Shown in pieces: positions 1-6,360 of a stretch of DNA of 25,187 bases; positions within the stretch are counted from its first letter, which is position 1, and each line of letters begins with the position of its first letter. Location of the stretch: positions 275 through 25,461 of IMG/VR virus record IMGVR_UViG_3300002488_000028; one strand, 5' to 3'. Source of the stretch: a virus. Under the pieces are notes generated by a model that saw nothing but the letters and a program-made list of their open reading frames with translations, did no database searches and was not told the DNA's origin. The translations under genes were made by a program, and so were the position numbers.

Positions 1-3
1 GTC

Positions 4-95
4 TATAGAACGGGACACCTCGGTTTACCTGCAAGGTAAACCGTACAGGCAGGCTCTCAGTACCCTGTTTTATAGAACGGGGCCCTGCAGTTTAC
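4..95 (+). repeat. Two diverged direct repeat units 67 bp apart
   Basis: Unit 1 is at 4-28 and unit 2 at 71-95. Both begin with TATAGAACGGG and end with GTTTAC at the same internal spacing. In the 30-base alignment at offset 67 about 22 positions match. The start of the unit, TATAGAACG, occurs again at 7686-7694 just before another gene. Function is unknown; binding sites for a replication or regulatory protein are the simplest reading. Confidence 0.6.
21..43. repeat. Perfect 9-bp inverted repeat with 5-base loop
   Basis: CGGTTTACC at 21-29 pairs with GGTAAACCG at 35-43 around the loop TGCAA. The arms contain the same GTTTAC word that recurs as direct copies downstream, so this is two inverted copies of that word. 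It could act as a dyad binding site or as a hairpin. Confidence 0.6.
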
Positions 96-187
96 GCACC
101 GCTTCGCCGGAGCGATGTAGTTTACGGGGCGGTTTACGCTCCTTTAAGCCCACACAGCGCTCGAACAAAAAAAATTTTCAGAAAACT

Positions 188-203
188 TTTTGGTATACCA
201 AAA
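188..203. promoter_or_regulatory. 16-bp perfect palindrome, operator-like
   Basis: TTTTGGTATACCAAAA is its own reverse complement. It lies 11 bases before the TATA-like box (215-220) of the first gene and about 42 bases before its start codon, where a dimeric regulator could control recruitment of the transcription factors. Just downstream AACCGCT (205-211) and AGCGGTT (235-241) form a second, looser inverted pair that spans the box. No matching regulator gene is recognised in the window. Confidence 0.45.
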
Positions 204-214
204 GAACCGCTGGC

Positions 215-220
215 TTTTTA
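215..220 (+). promoter_or_regulatory. TATA-like box for the gene at 245
   Basis: TTTTTA lies at -30 to -25 from the ATG at 245, and no Shine-Dalgarno site precedes that ATG. This spacing is that of an archaeal leaderless promoter. The preceding word ACCGCTGG followed by a T-run recurs at 2510-2522 before the metalloprotease gene. Confidence 0.45.
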
Positions 221-244
221 CTTCCGACTTACCTAGCGGTTTGT

Positions 245-664
245 ATGGGAGCATTCGATGACGCTTGGATTATCTTGAAAAATCAATTCAAACTCAATGA
301 GGACTTCACTAGTCTGCGAGATGACGCACATGAGGGCAAGAAGGCTAACTGGGATGGCCGAGGGCGCTGGAATGAGATGAAGGACTCGATTAGCGAAGAG
401 TATGGTGACGAGCCGATGCCGGGTGCGAGTTGGAAGCGACCTTTTGACTTACAGGGCTTTGACCCTAACGACAAAACCATGGACTTTGATGAGTCAGGTG
501 CTGCCTTGCCCTTGCATTTTCAAAATCAACTGAAGCGTATACCTATGCTTAACCCGCCTACAGCAAAGCGAATACTACAGATGGCTTTGAACACTGGGCA
601 GGGAATGGCAGACGGCTCTGTAGATAGGCCATACGAGATGTCAGACTTCGTTAACTTTGAATGA
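245..664 (+). CDS. Uncharacterised small protein with N-terminal AW-LK tag
   Basis: A 139-residue acidic soluble protein. It opens with MGAFDDAWIILK, the first copy of the short amphipathic tag that recurs through this genome; with the ATG at 245 the tag begins exactly at residue 1, as in the other tagged proteins, which supports this start. I recognise no domain in the rest of the chain. There is no signal peptide or membrane segment. The start has no Shine-Dalgarno site but does have a TATA-like box at 215-220, so the transcript is probably leaderless. It is the first gene of a unit that continues into the ParB-like gene, whose start lies 9 bases after this stop codon. Confidence 0.7.
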   Translation: MGAFDDAWIILKNQFKLNEDFTSLRDDAHEGKKANWDGRGRWNEMKDSISEEYGDEPMPGASWKRPFDLQGFDPNDKTMDFDESGAALPLHFQNQLKRIPMLNPPTAKRILQMALNTGQGMADGSVDRPYEMSDFVNFE

Positions 665-673
665 GTGAGTACT

Positions 674-1648
674 ATGAAACCCTTTGACATCGCTTGGCGT
701 TTGCTCAAAGAAGAGGTTGATGACGAGGCTTTCAAGCGGTCTGCTTACGGTTTAATGGATGAGGGATGGGCTGACCATTTACCCGAAGATTTTGACCATG
801 AAGGATTTAATGCAGGGGATTATAATGAAATTGTTGAAAGAGAATACCCTACAGGTCAAAGTGGACATAGTCCCGGAATTAAAGAATTACAAAGGTCATT
901 ATATAATCACTATGAAAGTCCCGAAGAGAACGAGGAGCGTTTTCGTGATTTAATGGATAACCCTACTCGTGAGCCTATACTTGTCGTTAGAGATAAAAAT
1001 GGAGAAGAGCACATTATCGCTGGACATCATAGAATGGCGGCAAACATTGAGTCCAACAGACCACATCTTCCTGCTTTAATATTGGATATGAATAAGGGTA
1101 TTCAAACAGGCGAACCAATGAACCTTGCTTTCCGTTTGCTCAAGGCTCCTGTTTATACCGATGACAACCCTCCACCTATGCAACAGAGTCGGCACTATGA
1201 GATGCTGCCTGAACTTGACAAGATGGGCGGATACATGTGGCAGTCAGAAGACGGGCTGGCTCGTGGTACCTTGCGACCTGATTATTTTCTAAACAGTTTG
1301 ATGATAAATAACTTTGAGATGGCTGGGCCAGTGAGGGGGCAGAACAAGTCTCGTCAGTATCTTCAAGACATGATTGACCAAGGGCATGGTCACTTTGGTC
1401 ACGAGTTAACTGGTACGCATGTAACCAATGTTGAGAGCCATACTGCTGACTTCTGGAACAAGTTAGTCGACGAGGGTATGCTCGATGGCGCTCACGAGCG
1501 TGCGAACATACGCACGAACCTAGACGGAGACCAGCACTTTGTCTACGCTTATGACAAAGAAACCAAGCAACCTTGGAATCATGAACTGAGTGAAGAATAC
1601 GCTGATTATCACGGCTTGCCTACCGATGCGGTCTACGATAATATCTAG
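674..1648 (+). CDS. ParB-like domain protein with two AW-LK tags
   Basis: A 324-residue protein in three parts. Residues 1-12 are the tag (MKPFDIAWRLLK). Residues about 95-140 resemble the ParB/sulfiredoxin-type nucleotide-binding fold: a strand (PILVVRD), a beta turn, then AGHHRMAA at 116-123, equivalent to the GxHR signature of that family. A second tag (GEPMNLAFRLLK, 146-157) then leads into a C-terminal domain of about 165 residues that I do not recognise. An in-frame GTG lies at 665, but only the ATG at 674 places the tag at residue 1, and GAGTGAG lies just before it. ParB-like folds in viruses include CTPases and nucleases; the activity here is open. No ParA partner is visible, so a partition role is unlikely. 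Confidence 0.65.
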   Translation: MKPFDIAWRLLKEEVDDEAFKRSAYGLMDEGWADHLPEDFDHEGFNAGDYNEIVEREYPTGQSGHSPGIKELQRSLYNHYESPEENEERFRDLMDNPTREPILVVRDKNGEEHIIAGHHRMAANIESNRPHLPALILDMNKGIQTGEPMNLAFRLLKAPVYTDDNPPPMQQSRHYEMLPELDKMGGYMWQSEDGLARGTLRPDYFLNSLMINNFEMAGPVRGQNKSRQYLQDMIDQGHGHFGHELTGTHVTNVESHTADFWNKLVDEGMLDGAHERANIRTNLDGDQHFVYAYDKETKQPWNHELSEEYADYHGLPTDAVYDNI

Positions 1649-1654
1649 GAACGC

Positions 1655-1660
1655 TTTTAT
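1655..1660 (+). promoter_or_regulatory. TATA-like box for the gene at 1683
   Basis: TTTTAT lies at -28 to -23 from the ATG at 1683, just after the preceding stop codon. The ATG has no Shine-Dalgarno site and follows the sequence ATAGGGTTCAC, which resembles the TTTAGG-like words before the starts at 2548 and 6361. Confidence 0.4.
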
Positions 1661-1682
1661 CTTTAACAGCCATAGGGTTCAC

Positions 1683-1964
1683 ATGGGCGCATTCGAGAAG
1701 GCTTGGTCTGTCTTGAAGTCTAGGACTAATCGAGACTACCCTTTTACTCCAAGTGGTCGGGCTGGTAAGCAGACTCAATATTCCCCTAACTTTACAGGCA
1801 ATACTGTCCCAATGGTCGGAGGAAGCGTAGACAAAACTCCAACTGATACTTCTAGGTTTGGTGGTAAGCCGATGACATCTGGTGAACGCCGGGCTAAGGA
1901 GAAGGTAGGTATGCGACAAATGATGAGGGATGAGTCTGCACCGAATCTTGATGAGGAGGAATAA
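1683..1964 (+). CDS. Small unknown protein with N-terminal AW-LK tag
   Basis: A 93-residue protein that starts with MGAFEKAWSVLK and is otherwise polar, rich in Gly, Thr, Pro and Arg, and probably disordered, ending in the acidic stretch LDEEE. An in-frame start further upstream (1590) overlaps the ParB-like gene; the ATG at 1683 is preferred because it puts the tag at residue 1 and has a TATA-like box at -28. No family is recognised. The next gene, the Nudix hydrolase, starts 2 bases after its stop and has its ribosome site inside this gene's 3' end, so the two are probably translated from one message. Confidence 0.6.
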   Translation: MGAFEKAWSVLKSRTNRDYPFTPSGRAGKQTQYSPNFTGNTVPMVGGSVDKTPTDTSRFGGKPMTSGERRAKEKVGMRQMMRDESAPNLDEEE

Positions 1965-1966
1965 AC

Positions 1967-2530
1967 ATGGGAGTATTCGAGCAGGCTTGGACTATTCTCA
2001 AGCGTGAAGACTACAGGCAGGCTGGCGGTACCCTGATTAGAGACTCAGAGGGCCGTGTGTTATTGGTCAGAAGAAATGAACTTCTGCCTGACGGAACCAT
2101 GAAGCCGGGTGGTTCTAATCATGGTATGTACGAGTTGCCCGGTGGTAATGTCGACCCCGGTGAAACTGCTCAAGAGGGCGTAGCCAGAGAAACGCTTGAA
2201 GAGACAGGGCTTCCTCTCGTTAACATGACAGCGCTTGAGCCTAATGTTTACGACGATAAGCAAAAGGTATATCACGGATTTACTGCTGACATTGACCCTA
2301 ATCACCAAGGTGAATTACAACTCTCAGATGAGCACGACGAGTACAAGTGGATGCACCCACACGAAGCATTGGCTATGAACGAACACCCTGACGGAATGGA
2401 AATGCCTTACTGGTTAAGCCAAGATGCAGAGACTTTCTTTAGAGGAATGGTAGATAATAATGATATGCAGGGCGAGCCCATGACCAAGGCTTGGGAATTT
2501 CTAAAGGGACCGCTGGTTTTTTACAACTAA
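1967..2530 (+). CDS. Nudix hydrolase with AW-LK tags at both ends
   Basis: A 187-residue Nudix-fold hydrolase; the family cleaves nucleoside diphosphates linked to another moiety (for example oxidised dNTPs, NADH, ADP-ribose, capped RNA). The Nudix box GX5EX7REUXEEXGU is present at residues 60-82, with G60, E66, R74, E75, E78, E79 and G81 all in place, so catalysis should be intact; the hydrophobic position after RE is Thr. The chain starts with the tag MGVFEQAWTILK and ends with a second tag, GEPMTKAWEFLK, followed by seven residues. A strong GAGGAGG site lies at 1954-1960. Viral Nudix enzymes are often assigned to nucleotide-pool clean-up, decapping or NAD-related signalling; the substrate cannot be told from the sequence. 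Confidence 0.9.
   Translation: MGVFEQAWTILKREDYRQAGGTLIRDSEGRVLLVRRNELLPDGTMKPGGSNHGMYELPGGNVDPGETAQEGVARETLEETGLPLVNMTALEPNVYDDKQKVYHGFTADIDPNHQGELQLSDEHDEYKWMHPHEALAMNEHPDGMEMPYWLSQDAETFFRGMVDNNDMQGEPMTKAWEFLKGPLVFYN
2517..2523 (+). promoter_or_regulatory. TATA-like box for the metalloprotease gene
   Basis: TTTTTTA lies at -31 to -25 from the ATG at 2548 and overlaps the end of the Nudix gene. The ATG has no Shine-Dalgarno site. The surrounding ACCGCTGG plus T-run repeats the promoter region of the gene at 245, and TTTAGGCTCACGC precedes the ATG. Confidence 0.45.
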
Positions 2531-2547
2531 TCGCTTTAGGCTCACGC

Positions 2548-4206
2548 ATGGGAGCGTTTGAGCAGGCTTGGGCTTTGCTTAAAGGTCAATACTTCCATCC
2601 TTCAGTCGGCGGTTACATCGATGATAGAAGTGGTGAAGGTGATGTATCGAGGAACGAAGAGCCTGTGCCTGAAGAGGGATTGCCACCTATGGCTCCACAA
2701 CAGCCGCCACAGAAAGGACCATTCGACATAAAGGACCCAGCGCCGGGAATATTGCCCGAAGACTTTTGGTCAGACCACTTTCATGAGCGTGTTACCGATA
2801 GAAATCGTACAGCCAATGAAAAGGAAGAAGAGGAAGTTAAGGCAAGAGTAACAGAAGCCATACTACCTTTCCTTGACGCTATGGGCAATTATAGACCGGG
2901 GGCGCCTAAAAATATAGCAGTTAGAAGTCACATTTTGGGTGAGCACAGAAGTCACTCTCCTGCTAGTGAAGGCGACTCTATTGTTTCGATAATTCGACCT
3001 CATAAGATGACAGGTAAGCCTGAACTAAATACAGTAATGCTACGCAATTCTGAACTCAGTAATACCCCTCAACCTTTCAGACCAGAGGCCATGCGTGTAG
3101 ATAAAGTCATCAACAATCATAATTATTCTAACAACGAATACAAGCGTATGCTTCAACGAGCAGGGCGCATGGGAGTGAACAGAAAGCGAGGGTTTGCAAA
3201 GTCAGAAAACCTGCTGAAAGATTCTAAGATTGGAGTTTCAGGTCACGCTCCTACAAATGACCCACGGTTTTGGGAAGTCATGCAACACTACGGTACACAA
3301 GACCCAAGTCAAGTTGGAGTTCCTTTCTTACCTTACAACCCAGAATTAGCGACCATGGGTCCTCAAGTAGATGAACTGCTTGCTAATTACGGTTATGAAC
3401 CGTATTACTTTTCAGGACCGGGTGGGCGGTTTCCTTTACCTGACCTTCAGAATAAAAACTACGAGACAGGACACCTTGCTATATTCGACCCCGGAGTCAA
3501 GTCGGCTTCTTTTGGTGATGTAGATTTTACTGACAACTGGAGAAAGATTCACGAGTTAGGGCACGGTCTAGGGCTACAGGACCTCAACGCTAAGTGGGGA
3601 GAAGGTCGTAGGCTCGGTAAGGTTGGAGTAAGAAGCCCTCGTGAAATGCTTAGAGCAATTGACTGGGAAACTATGGCACTGGATAACCAAAGAAACTTGA
3701 TGAGGGAAATTGGTTTAGATATGGACCCTAAGCAATTTAACCGTGACTGGAATACTACAATCGGTGATGCAGGCTTTAGAGCATTGACTGGTAAGTTCAC
3801 ATCTCCAACCGAAGAAGGTTTCGTTCCTCATGATGAAAAGATTTCTCCAAAGCATTCTATTCGTGCTATAGAGCAGCGTGCGGAAGAACTTGGTTTGGGT
3901 ATGGATGATAACCTAAGAAGCATCAGAGGAAGGAAAGTAGCAAGCGAACCAATGGACATCGCTAATCAGTTGTTGAAATATGATGATGAAATACCGGATT
4001 ATAGCGATTACCCTGTTTATCAATGCGAAGTTTGTGATAAATACCTTGATGAGTCATCGTATTATCTTTTGAACGACCATCATTATTGTAAAGACCATTA
4101 CTTTGAATTACTTGATGGTCAAGAGTTTGACCCGGATTTTCAAAGTAAACTCACAGGCGAACCAATGGACCTTGCATTCCGTTTGTTAAAGCGACAGCAA
4201 TCTTAA
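2548..4206 (+). CDS. Metzincin-like zinc metalloprotease with LIM-like finger and three AW-LK tags
   Basis: A 552-residue modular protein. Residues 1-12 are the tag MGAFEQAWALLK. An unassigned N-terminal region (about 60-200) contains DHFHERVTDRN. HELGHGLGLQD at residues 335-345 fits the metzincin pattern HExxHxxGxxH/D with Asp as third zinc ligand, as in snapalysin (M7) peptidases. A second tag (SEPMDIANQLLK, 466-477) leads to a LIM-like half finger with C493, C496, H511, C514 and H517. A third tag (GEPMDLAFRLLK, 537-548) ends the chain. An in-frame ATG at 2491 lies inside the Nudix gene; the start at 2548 is chosen by tag position and promoter. The substrate is unknown: candidates are virion maturation, cleavage of the tags, or host cell-envelope protein. 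Peptidase assignment rests on one motif. Confidence 0.75.
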   Translation: MGAFEQAWALLKGQYFHPSVGGYIDDRSGEGDVSRNEEPVPEEGLPPMAPQQPPQKGPFDIKDPAPGILPEDFWSDHFHERVTDRNRTANEKEEEEVKARVTEAILPFLDAMGNYRPGAPKNIAVRSHILGEHRSHSPASEGDSIVSIIRPHKMTGKPELNTVMLRNSELSNTPQPFRPEAMRVDKVINNHNYSNNEYKRMLQRAGRMGVNRKRGFAKSENLLKDSKIGVSGHAPTNDPRFWEVMQHYGTQDPSQVGVPFLPYNPELATMGPQVDELLANYGYEPYYFSGPGGRFPLPDLQNKNYETGHLAIFDPGVKSASFGDVDFTDNWRKIHELGHGLGLQDLNAKWGEGRRLGKVGVRSPREMLRAIDWETMALDNQRNLMREIGLDMDPKQFNRDWNTTIGDAGFRALTGKFTSPTEEGFVPHDEKISPKHSIRAIEQRAEELGLGMDDNLRSIRGRKVASEPMDIANQLLKYDDEIPDYSDYPVYQCEVCDKYLDESSYYLLNDHHYCKDHYFELLDGQEFDPDFQSKLTGEPMDLAFRLLKRQQS

Positions 4207-4231
4207 AGGCATTTAGTGCTCTCGCCTGTAC

Positions 4232-4753
4232 ATGAGCAGAGCATTTTCTAATGCATGGACTATTTTGAAGCAGCGTGGTCACGCCATTATGCCAAACCCA
4301 GAAGAAGAAGAAGCCGAACAGCAAAGAATGCAAAGGATGATTGACGATAGAGTAGACAACTCCGACGACATGTCATTTACAATGGATGAGTATAATCAAC
4401 TTAATTCGCCACTTCGACAACCTAAAGATATAGACCGTGCCTTTGATGATTTTGAAATAGATGAAGACCAGCGTCGTGAATATTTACTAGATTTGTTAAC
4501 ACAAAGAGGTCGTGACAAATCTATAACACAGCACATTGATGCAGCAGGTCAACAGATGGGCCCTATGGCTGATTACCAAAGGCAATCTGAGGCTGACCAA
4601 ATGGAAGCAGAGGGAATAGATATTCCTATGCGACCTCGTGGTCCTCCTGCTAACATTGGACAAGCGGGCAGTTCAGGCGCTCCTCCTTTGACAGGTAATC
4701 CATTTGCTGCTGCTATGCAGCGTATGAAAGGTAATCAAAAGCCTTCACTTTGA
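4232..4753 (+). CDS. Acidic unknown protein with N-terminal AW-LK tag
   Basis: A 173-residue protein beginning MSRAFSNAWTILK, in which the tag is shifted by one residue relative to most copies. It is rich in Glu, Asp, Gln and Met, with an acidic helical stretch (residues 22-100), and no membrane segment or recognised domain. It ends with a Pro/Gly-rich tail whose last part, LTGNPFAAAMQRMKG, looks like a degenerate copy of the internal tag (LTGEPMDLAFRLLK). There is no Shine-Dalgarno site before the ATG; TTAAAG at 4203-4208 lies at about -29 and may be a weak TATA-like box. Confidence 0.6.
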   Translation: MSRAFSNAWTILKQRGHAIMPNPEEEEAEQQRMQRMIDDRVDNSDDMSFTMDEYNQLNSPLRQPKDIDRAFDDFEIDEDQRREYLLDLLTQRGRDKSITQHIDAAGQQMGPMADYQRQSEADQMEAEGIDIPMRPRGPPANIGQAGSSGAPPLTGNPFAAAMQRMKGNQKPSL

Positions 4754-4789
4754 GCAAAAGACTTATGCTTAGATTAACTCTGGGCATAA

Positions 4790-5647
4790 TTGATAACCTT
4801 GAGCGATATTGAAATTTACGAAGTAGGTCCTAGAGACGGTCTGCAAAATATAGATTTCAATGTAAGTACTCAGCAAAAGATTGATTTGATTAATAATTTG
4901 CACAAAGCGGGCCTCAAAAGTATGGAAGTTACCAGTTTCGTACACCCTAGATTAGTTCCTAACATGGCAGATGCAACTGATGTCTTCTTACAAACTAGTC
5001 ATTTAGACGATTTCGGAGTATTAATTCCTAACCAAAAGGGATTTGATAGGGCTTGGGAAGCGGGGGCCAAGAAATTCAATATATTCTTTAGCCCAAGTAA
5101 AGCGTTCAATCGAGCAAATCTTGGTAGAAACCTAGAGCAAGTTTACACAGATTATACAAATATGCTAGAGGACATTGATAGAGATGATGTGAGAGCATAT
5201 ATTTCTTGTGCCTTTGGATGTCCGTTTACAGGTAAACCGAAAGGCTGGGAATTACAACAAGTAGTTGGTATGGCCAGTGAAATGTCAAGTAAAGTGGTAT
5301 TATGCGACACAATTGGTACTGCTATTCCTAGTTCAATTAGGAGAAGTATAGACAGTTTACGCAGTAGAGATTATGAATTAGCACTTCATTTACACAATAA
5401 TAAGTCAAATGACACTAATATCTTTCAAAATGTACAGGCTGCTTTAGATATGGGAGTTAATGAATTTGATTCTAGCATCGCTGGATTAGGTGGATGTCCA
5501 TTTATACCCGGTAGCGGTAGTAATCTTTCAACTAATCAACTACTTCATTTTGCAGAGAGATACGGCTACGAAACTAAAGTAGACATTGAGTTACTTAGAG
5601 ACGCTACGGAAATGGCTTTGGGTTGGAAAACTAAGTGCTTGGTGTAG
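4790..5647 (+). CDS. HMG-CoA lyase family protein
   Basis: A 285-residue member of the HMGL-like TIM-barrel family. The closest fit is 3-hydroxy-3-methylglutaryl-CoA lyase, which splits HMG-CoA into acetyl-CoA and acetoacetate at the end of leucine breakdown. Known catalytic positions are conserved: GPRDGLQN (R15, D16), EVTSF (E47), the metal-site pair HLH (H200, H202), GLGGCP with the catalytic Cys (C236), and the following Asn in GSNLS (N245). It also has the family segment SCAFGCPFTGK. It carries no AW-LK tag, unlike its neighbours. The start is TTG at 4790; a second TTG at 4799 is equally possible and no good ribosome site precedes either. It is slightly short at the N-terminus relative to cellular enzymes but looks intact. 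Other members of the superfamily act on related acyl-CoA esters. It is probably a host-derived auxiliary metabolic gene. Confidence 0.88.
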   Translation: MITLSDIEIYEVGPRDGLQNIDFNVSTQQKIDLINNLHKAGLKSMEVTSFVHPRLVPNMADATDVFLQTSHLDDFGVLIPNQKGFDRAWEAGAKKFNIFFSPSKAFNRANLGRNLEQVYTDYTNMLEDIDRDDVRAYISCAFGCPFTGKPKGWELQQVVGMASEMSSKVVLCDTIGTAIPSSIRRSIDSLRSRDYELALHLHNNKSNDTNIFQNVQAALDMGVNEFDSSIAGLGGCPFIPGSGSNLSTNQLLHFAERYGYETKVDIELLRDATEMALGWKTKCLV

Positions 5648-5663
5648 TTAGGCTCACCTACAC

Positions 5664-5670
5664 TTTTATT
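5664..5670 (+). promoter_or_regulatory. TATA-like box for the gene at 5695
   Basis: TTTTATT lies at -31 to -25 from the ATG at 5695. No Shine-Dalgarno site precedes that ATG. The position supports the short form of the downstream gene rather than the GTG at 5635 that overlaps the lyase gene. Confidence 0.4.
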
Positions 5671-5694
5671 TCTACAAACCCATTCGGCCATATC

Positions 5695-5856
5695 ATGTTG
5701 TTAGAACTATTTTTAGTATCGCTTGCTTTTGGATTTACCTTTACTTGGTTTAGTATGAATTTATTTAAGCCAGAAGACCTTGACTTTGTAATATTTGATT
5801 CTAGTCAAGAATTGCAGGAAGTATGCTGGAAAGGTCTCCGGCACGGTGAAAAGTGA
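5695..5856 (+). CDS. Small single-pass membrane protein
   Basis: A 53-residue protein with one hydrophobic segment at about residues 2-23 and a short acidic tail (KPEDLDFVIFDSSQELQEV). A longer form from GTG 5635 would overlap the lyase gene by 13 bases; the ATG at 5695 is preferred because of the TATA-like box at -31 and because it puts the membrane segment at the N-terminus. No family is recognised. The next gene, also a small membrane protein, starts 3 bases after the stop. Together they could be a membrane pair (holin-like or superinfection-type), but nothing in the sequence tests this. Confidence 0.5.
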   Translation: MLLELFLVSLAFGFTFTWFSMNLFKPEDLDFVIFDSSQELQEVCWKGLRHGEK

Positions 5857-5859
5857 TTA

Positions 5860-6093
5860 GTGACACCAAATTTAAGTACGGTCCTTCGATGGCGAACCAT
5901 GTTCTGGGACCTTGTCACATTACTCGCCTTCTTGTGTACATGGGCTTACCTTAACGAATTGACTAAAAAAATTACCGAGTTAAGAAAAGATATTGATGAC
6001 TTAATGACATTCAATAGAATAGCGAGATACCATGCACTTAATGATGAAAAGACAAAATCAAGGGAGGCCTCTGACGATGAAAGGAAAGCGTAA
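5860..6093 (+). CDS. Small membrane-anchored coiled-coil protein
   Basis: A 77-residue protein with a membrane segment at about residues 14-31, followed by a charged helix (NELTKKITELRKDIDDLM) that looks like a coiled coil, then a polar tail. The start is GTG at 5860; GGTGA lies at 5845-5849 and GTGATTA directly before the start, inside the end of the previous gene. The layout, a short N-terminal anchor with a long charged helix, recalls spanin- or holin-partner-like proteins, but this is only a shape resemblance. Its last 17 bases overlap the zinc-ribbon gene. Confidence 0.55.
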   Translation: MTPNLSTVLRWRTMFWDLVTLLAFLCTWAYLNELTKKITELRKDIDDLMTFNRIARYHALNDEKTKSREASDDERKA

Positions 6094-6220
6094 AAGTATA
6101 GAATGTACACATTGTGGATTCCATCCCACTCGTAGAGTCTATAGAAAAATAAATGGCGTTTTCAAGGGAATAGCGTGGTTGTGTGAAAACTGCGGTAAGT
6201 TCATAAAAGATTCCGATTAA
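6077..6220 (+). CDS. Small zinc-ribbon protein
   Basis: A 47-residue basic protein with two CxxC knuckles, C10/C13 and C36/C39, separated by 22 residues, which fits a zinc ribbon. The reading frame stays open upstream to 6032, but the ATG at 6077 has a good AGGGAGG site at 6061-6067 and removes a stretch unlike a ribbon. It overlaps the preceding gene by 17 bases, so the two are probably co-transcribed. Likely roles are nucleic-acid binding or bridging to the transcription machinery; this is inference from the fold only. Confidence 0.6.
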   Translation: MKGKRKSIECTHCGFHPTRRVYRKINGVFKGIAWLCENCGKFIKDSD

Positions 6221-6249
6221 TTGATAAAGTATTACTTGACCGTTTAATT

Positions 6250-6329
6250 TGGTCCCTGACATTCACTACCTATCGACCTACCTTTTTTGTGTGTTTTCTT
6301 TTGCTTATTCCAACAAAGGTCAGGGACCA
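6250..6329. terminator. 11-bp inverted repeat around a pyrimidine-rich stretch, possible terminator or structured RNA
   Basis: TGGTCCCTGAC (6250-6260) and GTCAGGGACCA (6319-6329) are perfect complements with 58 bases between them. Between the arms lies a T-rich tract (6281-6303) of the kind that ends archaeal transcripts. The element fills most of the 140-base gap between the zinc-ribbon gene and the gene at 6361, and its right arm abuts that gene's TATA-like box. It could be a terminator, a small structured RNA, or a binding dyad. Confidence 0.4.
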
Positions 6330-6331
6330 CA

Positions 6332-6338
6332 TTTATTT
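6332..6338 (+). promoter_or_regulatory. TATA-like box for the basic-protein cluster
   Basis: TTTATTT lies at -29 to -23 from the ATG at 6361, directly after the right arm of the 6250-6329 inverted repeat. TTTAGGCAATAC precedes the ATG, similar to TTTAGGCTCACGC before 2548. There is no Shine-Dalgarno site, so the message probably begins at or near the ATG. Confidence 0.45.
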
Positions 6339-6360
6339 CTTAGTTTAGTTTAGGCAATAC

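Larger units (their letters stand above)
1..204. other. Non-coding repeat-rich region, candidate replication origin or control region
   Basis: No gene is seen before base 245. The stretch holds GTTTAC at 23-28, 90-95, 120-125 and 132-137 and its complement GTAAAC at 36-41, two diverged 25-bp direct repeat units, hairpins at 21-43 and 100-114, an A/T-rich tract at about 164-204, and a 16-bp palindrome at its right end. Clustered short repeats beside an A/T-rich tract and a palindrome are the usual look of an iteron-type replication origin or a multi-site operator. No initiator (Rep, MCM, Orc1/Cdc6) gene lies in the window, so the origin reading is inference only. Confidence 0.4.

Noticed and set aside
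1-160. Possible tRNA or tRNA-derived attachment site in the repeat-rich left edge
   Set aside because: Hairpins are present, but no cloverleaf with acceptor, anticodon and T-arm spacing and no GGTTCGAATC-type T-loop could be found.
665-1120. ParB-like segment as evidence for plasmid-type partition
   Set aside because: No ParA ATPase or parS-like array is visible, and ParB-like folds serve other roles in viruses. I kept the fold assignment only.
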